Origin: Wuchereria bancrofti
Lineage: Eukaryota > Nematoda > Chromadorea > Rhabditida > Onchocercidae
Assembly: GCA_005281725.1 (NCBI GenBank)
Contig: SSBO01000012.1
Location: 19,357,060-19,421,059 of the forward strand
Direction: 5' to 3'
DNA: 64,000 nucleotides
The notes beneath the pieces were generated by a model that had not been told where the DNA came from, made no database searches, and saw only the letters and a program-made list of their open reading frames with translations. This document shows, piece by piece, positions 26,501-45,479 of the stretch; position 1 is the first letter of the stretch; each line of letters opens with the position of its first letter. Position numbers and translations under genes: made by a program.

Positions 26501-29500
26501 TAATCCATATTGCTTTTCTGTTTATCAGTTATATTATTCAATCACATATTTTCCTCTCTTTTTATTTCCTTTTCTTTGTTTTTCTAAAATTTATTATTAA
26601 ACAGCGGCAGCATTTAAAAAGTAACAATGAAATTGCCCAAATCGTTGAAAATTTTTTTTCAAAAAAAAAAAAAGAAAAAATTGGCTAGCAATGATCATTT
26701 TCAATGTTCAGCAATTATGATTAAAGGTAACTTACTATTGATAGTGATAATCAGAATCATTACTTATCAGCTAAAAGAAAGCAAAACAGAGGAAAAAGGG
26801 AGAAGAGATCAAAAAAAGTGGAACTATTATTAAAATTCAAATTATTTCAAATAATCTGAATGGCTAAAAATTGATGTATACAAACGATATTTGAAAGGTT
26901 TAGGCTAGAAAGTCAAATATTTAAAGTTAAATGCTTACTCTGTTCTTGTATCCTTCTGTAGTATTCCAAAATGTAGCGTTAATTTTCTTCCGGCTATTAA
27001 CGATGATAAATCATAGATTCGTTCGTAACTAGTTTCTTCACTGATCACATTTAATGATACTACCCGCATCGCTGAACTAAACATCAAAAATTATGAATGA
27101 TTTATTTTTATAAATGTTTCATTTTTTTTAAAAAAAATTTGATTTTAATTTGGAATAAATTTTTTTCGGTATACAGAAGATATTACTGAAAAAAAAAGTA
27201 ATTTGAAAATTAGTGAAGATTTTAAAGAAATATATGAATCCTTTGAAATAATTCATTATAATTATATGAATTTTTTAACAGCTAAAATACATTCTTTTTT
27301 GATAATTAAATAATTACATTCAAACTAAAATTAATTGTTTAAATGAAATATGTTTAAAATACCAATGGCATAAACAAAAGGGAAATAAAATTTATGACAA
27401 ATATTTTTAATAGATTTCAAGTAATGCAAGTTATACGACAAAAAACAAAATATTGAAAAATTATCAAAAATTCCAAACAAAAACAAATACTTCGAAATAA
27501 TTAATTATAATTATATGAGTTTCATGAACAAATTAGCAAAACGAATTTAAAAAAAGAGAAAATAACCCCGTGAATGAAATAATCCGTCGAATGACAAAAC
27601 CAAAATCGGTATAGCATAAATCTAATTTAATCATTTGAAGTGAATTAAGTTTGATGTCAAGTTCACATGCACGTTCAGTTGGATCATTTCGTAACTGATG
27701 CTCGTTACCATTATCATTATCATCATTGCTATCATCTGGTGATCTAATTACAACGGTTTGTCGATGTGAATCAATTTTGCAATATCGAAATATCTACAAA
27801 TAATACTTAATTTAACAATTAACTGCCTCTTCAAAATTTTATTTAAAACAAAACTTTATTTTCTAGTGAAAAAAGAACTTTGAAAATTTATTCAGAAAAT
27901 AAGATAAATTAACAAATTTAAAAAATTTTCCAGTAGCTGCAGTAAAATTAATCAAGCTTAAAGCACAAAAAAGAAAATTTTTTTTTTCTATTTTATTTTT
28001 ATTACATAATAAATTGAAATTCCACAGGGAAATTGATATTCAATTTAATTTTTTAACTGCAGAGTCATGCAAATATTTGAAATGTTAATTGTATATGAAA
28101 TATTTCAATATTTTACTACATCGAATGTATCATCAATGATAAATAAATTTTATTATTTCGTATAAACAAAAAAAAAAAAAAACAAAAAATCAAACGCAGA
28201 CAAACAAGATGGAAGAAACAAATAACAATAATAATTTTATTACGACTTATAATATTAATTACGATGCGTAAGAGAAAAAATACTAATTAATTTTAACTAA
28301 TTAAAAAACAAAGAACTTACGAGATATTGTAATTTGGGTAAATTTTCCGAACTGATCACTTGAAGAAATGAATCAAATTCATTTGTATCCAAAAATTCCG
28401 CATGTCCTAACATTAAATATTCCAAATTTACTAAATATTTTAGTTTTGGCATTATACGGAGAAATTTTCCACTCCTATTCAACCATTCCAATGTTGTCAA
28501 ACTTTCTGGTAGAAAAACTTCCGGTTCTATAATAAATAAAAAAAATAGTTTAAAGATTATGTTAATAAGTAGTGAAATAAATTTTTAAATGTAAAATTTA
28601 ATTTTGCAAATAAATTACACCTAATATGTATATCGCATGTAATATATTTGAAAAATTATAAGTAACTTTTTAATGGATTAAAAATTCCATTAAAATAATT
28701 TAACAAAAATAAGAATTTATTTATTGGATGATATTTCTTGCTCTTCTCCTACCTCTTTCTCTCTGTTTTTCTCTTTTGAAAAAATATCAATTAATCGATA
28801 TTGTTTTAGCACACTTTAATTAGTGATTTAAATTTCGAGAGTGAAAATAAGTATGCACTTATTCATTTATCACATTAATTCACAATTAATGATACAAGAA
28901 ACATACTTATATTAAATCCATCTAACATAAGTGTATCCATTTTGGTAAATTTTGGAAATGAATACATATCTAGTCCAGACCAAAAAAATTCTTGACCATG
29001 TGGTCGCATTGTCATACCCGTAAGATCGGGAAATGAGCTGAAAGCTTGTTCCAGTGCTTTTTCCTAGAAAAACAAACATACTTTTAAAGTATTTCAATTA
29101 TTCGAGAATTATAAATTGATAGAAATCAGGAAATGAATTGAAATAAAATGCATAAATTTTGAAAACATTTTAACAGTAATACTTTACCAAATCTCTCATT
29201 TATTAATTGATTAAAACTTATTTTCCTAAACAAATAAATAAATAAATAAATAAAACTTACAGTATTGTATGGATAAAGATCCAAACATCTCATACGAATT
29301 TTAGCTTCTTTCAACTTTTCTGTAACAAAGAACAAAATCATTTTTAGGAATTAGTAGCTTATTATATTTTAAAATTTAAATCTTCAAAGAAAAAAATTTC
29401 ACTTACAAAGAAGGTAGCAGAGATATTATTATAATTACATGAACTGATACGTGAACTCCAATTTTCTCATTTGAAACAGAACATTAAAAAAAAAAGTGTT

Positions 29501-32217
29501 TCAAAGATAGAAAAGAGTAAGAAATGAGAAAACTTTATGATTAAAAAATTTACAATCAATGAAATATATTATGATAAGATTAGATATAATACATAATTAG
29601 TCACAAATTATTTGCTAAATTTATCTTAGTTGATTCGATAAATTATTAATAATTTACGGTTTTCTGCAAAATTTAAAATAATAATAAAAATGAAAAAGAG
29701 AATAATTGATACTGAAAACTTTTTATTTAAAAGTAAAATGCATTTGTATAAACGTAGAAGAATTGTACACATAAGTATAACATAGTACTAATTAGTACTA
29801 GTTAATTAGTAGTAGTTAGTACTAATTAGCAATTAGCGTAAGAAATGAAAAAATAATGTAATTAATAAAATGTAAGATAAGTAATAAAAATTTACTCAAT
29901 ACTTTGCCAGCAAAAATAGCATTAGCAAACCATATTTTAACGCTACTTATTATTCGACAATGCTTCAAAGCAATTAGCAAGTAGCTATCGTTATCAATAT
30001 GATAACATTTCAATCTGCAAAAGTATTCATTGATTAGAAAAGTTAACAATAGGCATAATAGCTTTGTTCGAAAAATTTTAAGCTAATTTAATAATTTATA
30101 AAACATTTACCATTTATTACCTGAATATTTGAATGATTTCTGATTGCATTTGTCAGCCTATCTTATAATTCGTGCAGAATTCACAATTTTAATATGACAA
30201 AATCCATTACTTAACTTAAAAAGTAAAGCAATACGTAAAAACTGAGTGTAACGAACAATTAAAAATTTAATATTTTTCAAAATTACAAAAATTGATGCAA
30301 TCAATTTTAACTCAAAATTTGCTAAAATGCTGAAAAAAAAGTTACAAACGTCATTTACTCTTTCTTGTGTCAATCGTATGATTAATTAAATAAGATTGAA
30401 ATGAATGGTTAATATTAGATAAATTGTCGGAAAAAAATTAATAATATTTGTCAGAAATAATTACCCAATATTTTTATTATTACTAATTTTATCTTTGTAT
30501 ATTTGATGTTGGAAAATATTAAGTACTGTTACATCTTCCATTGGAAATCTACAGGTCAGAAGATAGTGCCATCGTTTGCATACCTAAAATTGAATTAAGC
30601 GTACTTTCAAAAAAATGTTAAATTAAATTAAAATACTTCAAAAATTATAGCTACAAAAAATTTGATGCTAAATTGAAACAGTTGAAAATATTTTAACTCT
30701 GTAATCAATCAGATAATTTATAACTATTGTAATTAAATCAAAGTATTTCTGTAATTGTTTGAAAAAAAGACAATTTCATTAGAAATTTATAGAATTAATT
30801 TATTTTCACTGTTTGGTTTCAAGTACTAATTTAGTTTCAAGCACCAATTTAGTTTCCTCTTTTTTAAAACGAATCTCAAGTTTATACTAATCAATTTAAT
30901 TTTTTGCTAAAATTTTAATGCTACCAAAGAAATGATAAATGTGATAACTTTTTTGAAAATAAAATTATAAATATAAATACAATTAATTATCTAAAATTTT
31001 ATTCACCAGATTAAATCAAGTTTGAGAAACACAAGTTTTTCTTTTAATAAAAAATTTCTAATTAAAAATGAAAATGATAAATGGTGTTTTATTTCTATTA
31101 CTAAATCAATCGGCTCATTCCATTTTTCTCAACTAAATTCCTGATCAATCAATCAATCAATAAGCCATGTAAGAATATGATACTTTGTATTTTACCTGAG
31201 ATGCTATACAACGATCACGAAGACTGAATGATTCAAAAATACATTGCATCACTAAATCCGGCATATTACCCAACATAACTTCATCACCACAATCCGGTTC
31301 ATCGTATCCCAGATACGGATGTTCATTTAAATGCAACAAATCCCATCTTAATTCCATGCATATATCCTGTAAAAAGGAAAAATCAAAATATATTATTATA
31401 ACTTCTCTTTACAAAAATTTTCAGTCATTTTGTTTCAAAATTATTTAAATTTTTAATTTACTAAAGAATTTTCTCAATGATTATTTTATTAGTGATCACA
31501 AAATTTCTCATTGTATAATATAATGTTAAAATGTACAAGTTATTCTTATATATATAAATGACACTTACTTTGAGAAAGTAAGTTTTCATATAATTATTAT
31601 ATGAATTACCAATTATAAGAAATCATTTATTATATGAATTATTAAAGTTAATTATATGAAGTTAATTATTCCTTTTTTCTTTATAATTTCATTACATCTA
31701 CATTAGTACCATTCTGAAAGAAAGTTTGAGTGATAATATTTTTAGCTATAATAAAACTGCATCAATGGAATAAAGAACTGATATAAAAAGTTAATATACC
31801 GATCACACACAATTATTTGGTATTACCACTCAAAATAGTATTATCAATATTATCACTCAAAAATAAGATATCACCGGATGATTGTGATAGTTGAAATTTC
31901 AATCATGTCTGATAGTTGACACTGGTATCATCCCCACAATTGAAATAGGAATAATTTCAATTGAGATAATTCTGATAACAGAATGGAAAAATATATTTTA
32001 GCATGGCTATGGGTAAGTATAAATTTTAATCGAATTTAAGTAATATTAGCAAACAATTCATTACTGGAATAAAAATAATGCATACCTTATCAGTCGAATC
32101 ATTCTTGTCAATCTTTGATGAATTATCACTTGTTATCAGTAATGATGATGAGCATACTGATGTAGATTCACCGTTTAAAGTATCACCACCATTATCATCA
32201 CCATCTATCAAATCCAT
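23591..32217 (-). CDS. F-box / leucine-rich-repeat protein, substrate unknown
   Basis: A probable substrate-recognition subunit of an SCF ubiquitin ligase: the F-box would bind Skp1 and the leucine-rich part would bind the target (family inference). Exons: 32217-32086, 31366-31196, 30583-30465, 30014-29896, 29319-29261, 29063-28907, 28526-28321, 27793-27567, 27076-26939, 25963-25759, 24924-24811, 24717-24538, 23734-23591. All 13 join in frame into 656 residues. Residues 1-44 are Asp/Ser-rich. The F-box spans about 76-115 (LGNMPDLVMQCIFESFSLRD, then VCKRWHYLL). Later exons hold irregular leucine-rich segments such as LVNLEYLMLGH, SLQMIKLDLCYT and APRLRKLSLINC. The tail is acidic and Cys-containing (PPDCDCNNDS). 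The start has an in-frame TGA upstream and an acceptor 50 nt upstream. I do not recognise a specific ortholog. The introns make up about three quarters of the locus. Confidence 0.85.
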
Positions 32218-32266
32218 TTCATTAGATATATAATCAGTCCTTCAAATCTCAAACTTCAATAGCTAT

Positions 32267-32275
32267 CCTGAAAAT
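32267..32275 (-). promoter_or_regulatory. probable trans-splice acceptor of the F-box gene
   Basis: Minus-strand ATTTTCAG is followed by the putative mature 5' end at 32267, 50 nt before the ATG. The match to the nematode acceptor consensus is good. A cis-spliced UTR intron is the alternative. Confidence 0.5.
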
Positions 32276-35200
32276 TTTTCTTTTCTTTTTTCTCTTTTTA
32301 TTAGCATTTAAAATTCTAAGTAAATTATTATCATTATTGAATGTAATAACACGTTCGTCAATGTTTTTATAACGAATATTAAGCATAATTAAAATTAATT
32401 AATTAGTGAATTTGTAATGAAATATCAGACAATTAATATGTTTACTACTGATATGTTCTTTTTCTCAACTTTAACTAGTCAGATTGATGAAAAGATTAAA
32501 TAAAACTTAAAATATGATGAAGCATTTCTCAATTCATTTTATCTCAAATGTAGCTATTTCATTTCCGAATTCCATTTTTAAAATTTCATTTCCGAATTTT
32601 TGCAGCCAGAAATCTTATTCAAATAAAGACATTCCTGGTTTCATTCACCTTTCTTTAGATGATAAGATAAATCGGTTGTTTGAAACTGTGCTAATTAAAT
32701 TGGATCAAGGAATTAAATTTAGTAATGCTAAAATGAAACAGAAACAGCTTTAACTGAAATAAATGAATCATAATAGTTAGTTCTAATACAGCAATTAAAT
32801 AAGTAAAAAGTAGAAAATAGGTTTAGTAAATGTGCAGTACTAAATTAAAATACACTGATTTTACAAATAAGTAAATAAACAAACTGAGAAATAATGGGTG
32901 TAAACAAAATGTATTCTTTTTCCTTCTATTTTTGTACCATTTTTTTTTTTTCATAACATAAATAGATCAGAAGAAAAGTTCTTTAAATTCTTTTTTCTCA
33001 ATGAAAAAATTAAAAATTAACTTACTATTACTTTATGCGATTAAATTTTCCAATAAATTAAAAATGAGTGTAAGGTAAAAAGGAAAGCAGAAATAGGGTA
33101 AAGAAAAGTTCAAATTTAGATTTTTGGCAAACCAGTAACAGCTGGCATAAACACATAATTGATGAAATTAATTTTAAAAGAAATTAATTAATTGACAACT
33201 ACATTTATCACATTCTAAAATACTTTTATGGAATATTATCATAGCTATTAATAAATAAAGCAACAATAACACTAACAATAACAGCAAACAGCGAAATCTC
33301 GACATTCTAAATAAAATGATATGACATTTTAATTCTCTTTACCTTGGAAATATTACTACAATAAGTTTTTTTTCTTCTTAATTGGCTTAATTTTTGTATC
33401 TAATATTTTTCTTTCTGATAGTAAATTCCATGCTAAGAAAAAAACAAGCATTTTTTGCAGTTTTTCACATTATTTGTAAGCATTTTTCTAAGTTTCTAAA
33501 TTTTCAGAAAAAATTTAATGCATCATTTTTAATAACATAAATTTCTTTTCGTTTTTTTGATTTATGATTTCTCATGAATTTTTAAATGCATCTTTTTTTT
33601 TTCACTCATAAAAACTTTGCAATCAATGTATATTCCTTAGAGAAATATCAATCAGAAATTCGGAAAGAAAAGAATTTTTTTAATAGCATTTCAAACTTGT
33701 TAGAATTAAGCATGGATAATACAACTAACAAACGATATATCTGATAACTGAATTAAATGATAACTATACAAAATATAATAAAATTTTTGCAATAATTTAA
33801 GTCACAATAAAATAATCTAAATTAGCTAATTAAATTTCAATTACATCCAATTTGTCAAATTCCCTTGTCACTTTCACTTTAAAAAATGATAAATGTGATT
33901 TTTAATTCTAACTTAACTTTTTACAAAAAAAAAAAAACTTTACACTTTCAATTTTTTATCTTTTTCGGTAAAAATCATACATGCATTTGATCAGAATTAT
34001 ATTTTTCTGGAAAGGTAAAAAAGAATTGACTAACGGACTTATTATCAACCATTGTATCATTTATAAAAAATTCTCCCATCTACCACGCTATTAAATTTTT
34101 CGTTTTGTTTTTTCCTTTCATTTCAATCGATTTTGTTTCCCTTCTTTCTTCTAAAAAGATTTAAATGATTGCTATCAATCGTCTGCCGAAAGTTTCGAAA
34201 GTTATCAAATATGACTTTAATGATTCACATAATTATATTAATTACTATTTGACGACATATATATTATAATACTATAAAGATTAGCGTATATGGGATAAAA
34301 ACTCAAAAATCGAAAATTAGGCTTACAATGTTAATTGTTGAAGACAAAAGAAGAAGGTGAAAAAGTGCTTTAATGTTATTATGAAATTAGGAAATAACAA
34401 ACAAATAAACAAACAAACAAAAAACATAAGTGTAGATGACTGATGATAAATTATATGTCATCAAATTATCTTGACATTTCACAATTTTTATTACATATTC
34501 GAGTAACATTTTTGTTTTTCAATTTGTATGAATAAAAAAATTTGAAAATTACAGTTGTAATAAATAAGTAGTGATAACAGACAAGACGGATAGCTTTTTT
34601 GGACGGCCAATAACTGCTTGATAAATAAATAAGCTCATAAATAATTTCGAGATCGGAATGAAAAACGAACTCACTTAAAAATGCATCAAATTTATATTGT
34701 TAGTAGTTAACAGTTAAAGTTATATATCACAAGTGATAAACAATCGATAATGGATGTAATGTTTGTTTAATAAAAGTATGAAATAATTTTGGTCAGTAAA
34801 TTTTAGAGATCTAATGATGAACAAGAACTAAAAGTTTTTTAAAAATTAAACTTTCCCACCTACTTCTTTTTTCATAAATTCTTCCATATTATTTCATCAC
34901 ATTTTAACTTATCATTAAATATTATGAAAATCAAAGAAAAAAAAAGAAATCGAAATTGTCCTTTCCTTAATAATTACTATGTAATATCTTTCAAAAAGAA
35001 AAAAGAAAATATAATTTATGTCCAAAGAAAGTAATCATTGTAACAAATTTTCTTTTTCCATAACATTTCCATCCCTTTCTTTCTTCGTTCTTCCAACAAT
35101 TTCCCTCATTACAAAGTTATAAGAGAAAATTTTGCCCCGCGGTATCCCATCAGATCAGTATATTTGTGAATTAAACGAGAAAAGAAACATATTATAAGAC

Positions 35201-36637
35201 AACCAGGAAATATAGCTATTAAAATTTTAGAAACTATCATTTCTAACTTCCCACTTTTCCTCTCGCTTTCCCTCCCTTCCATCCCCTTCTCTCTCTCTCT
35301 CTCCCTTTTTCTCTCTGTACTCTCGACTTTCAATTAATTCTTGTTTGAGACAGTGAAGAAATCATGCCAGAAAATACAAACTACTATAATTACTAGCCGA
35401 AAGAATGAGAGAAAGAGAGAGAGGGAACTCCTCTTCCTCAATTTCATTTAATTTTACCATCATCGAGAAAGTAAAGAGAGAGGAGAGGAGACAGCTGAGA
35501 GAAAGGGGAAGATAGCAGAGAAAGAAGGAGGAGGAGTATCTCCATCGATTAATGTTGTTGTTGTTATTGTTGTTTGTTGTCGCGTTTATTGTAATTGTTA
35601 TTCCAGTCATTTGACGCACTATTACTATTTTTATTGTTATCATTATTGTCACTCTCGTTAATAATAGTAATAATAACAACAACAATACGAACACATCAAT
35701 GACACATTACTGTGATATAATTTAAAATATAATTATTAAATTATCTCAATTTTCACTATGAAAACTCCCTCATAATAAAACATTTAGCACACCTTACATT
35801 TAATGATATGTAAGACAAACGATTACATTAAATAAAAACATACATTACCTATTTTTCTTGCAATTACTTTCCCTTAACTTAGCGTGAAAAAATACCTGTC
35901 AATTAAATAAGGTAAGAATAATTTAGAAAGTCTACGAAGCATAACATATAAACAACTGCTTGTGAGAAATCCTTCTTGACATTTTTGCACCATTATAAAT
36001 ATTAAATAACTGTAAGAAGAAAGATTCGTAACAAAAATATAGCCAAAACCAAAACATCTGGAATATTTTTTAATGTCTCCCCCAGATATCTTGAACATTT
36101 TTAGGGTTCTTATTATTTGCTATCACATAGAAAAGAAAAAAGTATCCCCGTATTCTCTCCCTCTCTCTTTCAACCTAATTATTGAAATATTCTCCTACGG
36201 AATTTATGCGAACAAACAACGCTCTAAATTTTATTCGACAATAGTAGAAATATCGGATATAAAATTCAATATAGTGCTGCACCTTCTTGATAGATACTAT
36301 AAACGATTTAATTCCGCCAAAATTTCCAATTTAAATGATAAGGAAACATAAAGTGCTTTGGGATCGTCTGTTATTTAAAAAAAAGAAAATTACAGGGTTA
36401 ATTAATTTACATTGCACAAAAGCTAAATTAATCCCAACTTTTTCACCACAATTTGCACAAAATTAAAACCTTTAAGAAAGAGCAAAAAAGCAATTGATTT
36501 TAATTGCCAAAGTGAAATGAAACGATAAAGCACAATTCAAATCGATGGAATTTGATTTGATAATCAATTCCATAGAATTTGAAAAAAAAAGACACTGTAA
36601 TATTTCCAGTAATTCCTGTAAAAAAAATATATCCAAA
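32276..36637. other. spacer between the F-box gene promoter side and the mcm-3 3' end
   Basis: AT-rich DNA with frequent poly-A/T. It contains a CT-rich microsatellite at 35281-35300 with a GA-rich stretch (35400-35540) downstream of it, and a TTG/ATT trinucleotide-rich tract at 35550-35690. No supportable gene is seen; the open frames here are low-complexity translations. Confidence 0.6.
35281..35690. repeat. cluster of simple-sequence tracts
   Basis: A (CT)n run near 35289-35302, a purine-rich GAGA-type stretch at about 35406-35540, then GTT/ATT trinucleotides at about 35551-35690. These are direct sequence observations; no function is implied. Confidence 0.75.
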
Positions 36638-43302
<6,665 letters not shown>

Positions 43303-43338
43303 ATTATTCCAGGAACGATAACTGTAGAATATGTCTGT

Positions 43339-43349
43339 CCTGAAAAAAC
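43339..43349 (-). promoter_or_regulatory. probable trans-splice acceptor of mcm-3
   Basis: Minus-strand AGTTTTTTCAG with the mature 5' end at 43339, 37 nt before the ATG. It is a strong match to the nematode splice acceptor, as expected for a spliced-leader site. Confidence 0.55.
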
Positions 43350-44301
43350 TTTCTTCCTCAACGTAGCTTTTGAAAGTTTTCTTTCATGTCCACATATTCA
43401 TAAGTGTTTATTCTAGCAGGACTTTTACTACTTTCTGATTGATTACTCTCATTAAGCTACTTAAACACATCATAAAAAAATATCTGGTCTAAGAATTTTA
43501 CCAATTTTTAAATCTAAAATTTCAAAAAATACTTCACTAAGTAATTAAATGGTTCATCTACTTATATAGCTATGAATTTTAAAATCTAAACAACTACTAA
43601 GTAATTATTATCGAAAGTGCAAAACATCACAATAATTAAGTAGTCAACATGTATTACCATGTTACAAACTACACAACATTTGAATAATTGGCGCATATTG
43701 GACGTTCATAATTGATTATACTTGAATAATATAAGCGAAAAGGTTAGTACTTGAGTACTTGAATGAAAACAAATCAAACATTACTACACTGACACTTTTT
43801 ATACGTTATAAACTAACGCAATGAAATAATTTCCAGTAATTCTTACTTCCAATAAATTTTTTTTTGACGCGCCAAAAATTTAAATGTAAACTTCAATATG
43901 AAACAATTGCAGCATGACAAGTCATTTGTGACAAAAAACAGCTAAACTGCATTAATAATTTCGATTTAATCACAGTATGTCTTTTGAACAATAACATTAT
44001 TTTGACCTTTGGCCCATACAGGAATCTTATCTGGGCTATAGTTACTTCTAATTTATCTTAGAGAAGGATTGAAGGATCACTTTAGAAGCAATTTGGCTAG
44101 AAAAAATAGCCTGGGATAGGGCATACAGGTAGAGGTAACTGGAAAGTTGAAAAAAATAAGGGAATATTTTAGCAGAGAGGGATAAATGCTTATTAATTGT
44201 AATTAACAATAGCTACAAATTTTTTTTTTCAGTGTATCATTTAAACATCATTATCATTTAGTAGTTTCAAAAGTTTTAGTAGTATTTCTCTACTAAATTA
44301 C

Positions 44302-44524
44302 TTACTTTCACATTTATTTTTAAAAAATTCCATAAGGAAGCAAAGCTTCCATTATTAAATATTCCTATTGCCTATTATTTAACGGTTTATTAAAAAATTT
44401 TTTCTGAAACAAAAACGAATAAAAACTACTTGTTCACTGACATTGCGGACGTTGAACTTGAATTTCAAAAATAATAACTGATCTAAATTAATTGAAAGAA
44501 ATTGATCAAATTAGGAAAAAAATT
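44302..44524. repeat. repeat left of the assembly gap
   Basis: This 223-bp segment is almost the same as 44536-44764, just right of the 11-base gap. The right copy has a small insertion (near AAACAAGG) and a few substitutions. The sharp end at the gap suggests two contig ends that overlap but were not merged. Confidence 0.85.
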
Positions 44525-44535
44525 NNNNNNNNNNN
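44525..44535. other. assembly gap (11 N)
   Basis: Eleven undefined bases between the two near-identical flanking segments. Confidence 0.99.
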
Positions 44536-44764
44536 TTACTTTCACACTTATTTTTAAAAAATTCCATAAGGAAGCAAAACAAGGCTTCCATTATTAAATA
44601 TTCCTATTGCCTATTATTTAACGGTTTATTCAAAAAATTTTTTCTGAAACAAAAACGAATAAAAACTACTTGTTCACTGACATTGCGGACATTGAACTTG
44701 AATTTCAAAAATAATAACTGATCTAAATTAATTGAAAGAAATTGATCAAATTAGGAAAAAAATT
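44536..44764. repeat. repeat right of the assembly gap
   Basis: Second copy (229 bp) of 44302-44524. It is either an unmerged contig overlap, an allelic difference, or a short tandem duplication. Confidence 0.85.
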
Positions 44765-45453
44765 GTCCTACGAAAAACCAAAAAAACTAGTTTCGTTTAA
44801 TAAATTCAATCCATTTAAAGCTCTTACTAATTCATATACTTACATTCCCTACACTATTTAACTTCTAATTAATGATTCGTAATAAGAACATAATTGAATT
44901 TGAATTTCCTATTGCATTCTATCAAAAAATCTTAGAAAATCAAGTAAAAATAACATCGTTTCAGCAAGTTATGATTCGAAAAAAATTAGAACGATAAACT
45001 TGCTGTAGGACATCCTGTTGCACAGTGTCCCGAAATGACTCGAGAATTGGCCGCATCATCCCACTGGCCTATCAAGAAGCAACTGTTTTTTGAGGAGGTG
45101 GGCTGAAGTTACTGTTTGGATTAGGGTTGCATCCGACGCACTTGTTGGTAATTATTTGTAAGCCTCGAAAGGTCGTAACTTCTTAACTTCAAGGTTAAGA
45201 AAAGTTTTCAGATAGAATTAGCTTCAGTGTGTTATAATGCTTTGTAGGAATTAACAGGACGAAGCTAGATTTCCTTTTTTTTTTCAGGAAACAATAAATT
45301 CTTGAGAAATTCGTATGTAAATGTCAGATGATTTGACATATGATTGCCATTTCCATTCCTGAAGCTGATAACCTTTTTATCGCGATTACGGTATCGTTAT
45401 TAGATTCATGAATTGCTAAGTCGGTAAAAGTGCAAATATATTATGTCTATTGT

Positions 45454-45460
45454 TTTCAGG
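45454..45460 (+). promoter_or_regulatory. probable trans-splice acceptor of rps-8
   Basis: TTTTCAG with the mature 5' end at 45460, 20 nt before the ATG. The short leader is typical of ribosomal protein mRNAs receiving a spliced leader. Confidence 0.55.
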
Positions 45461-45479
45461 ATCCTCAAGTTAACTGGTG

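Larger units (their letters stand above)
43350..45453. other. divergent intergenic region of mcm-3 and rps-8
   Basis: About 2.1 kb that should contain the promoters of two oppositely transcribed genes. Apart from the gap and its flanking repeat it is AT-rich; a less AT-rich block at about 45000-45210 lies just upstream of rps-8. I see no coding segment. Confidence 0.6.

Noticed and set aside
35362..35694. Minus-strand open frame of 110 codons with long Leu, Asn and Ser runs.
   Set aside because: It is a translation of trinucleotide and CT/GA microsatellites.
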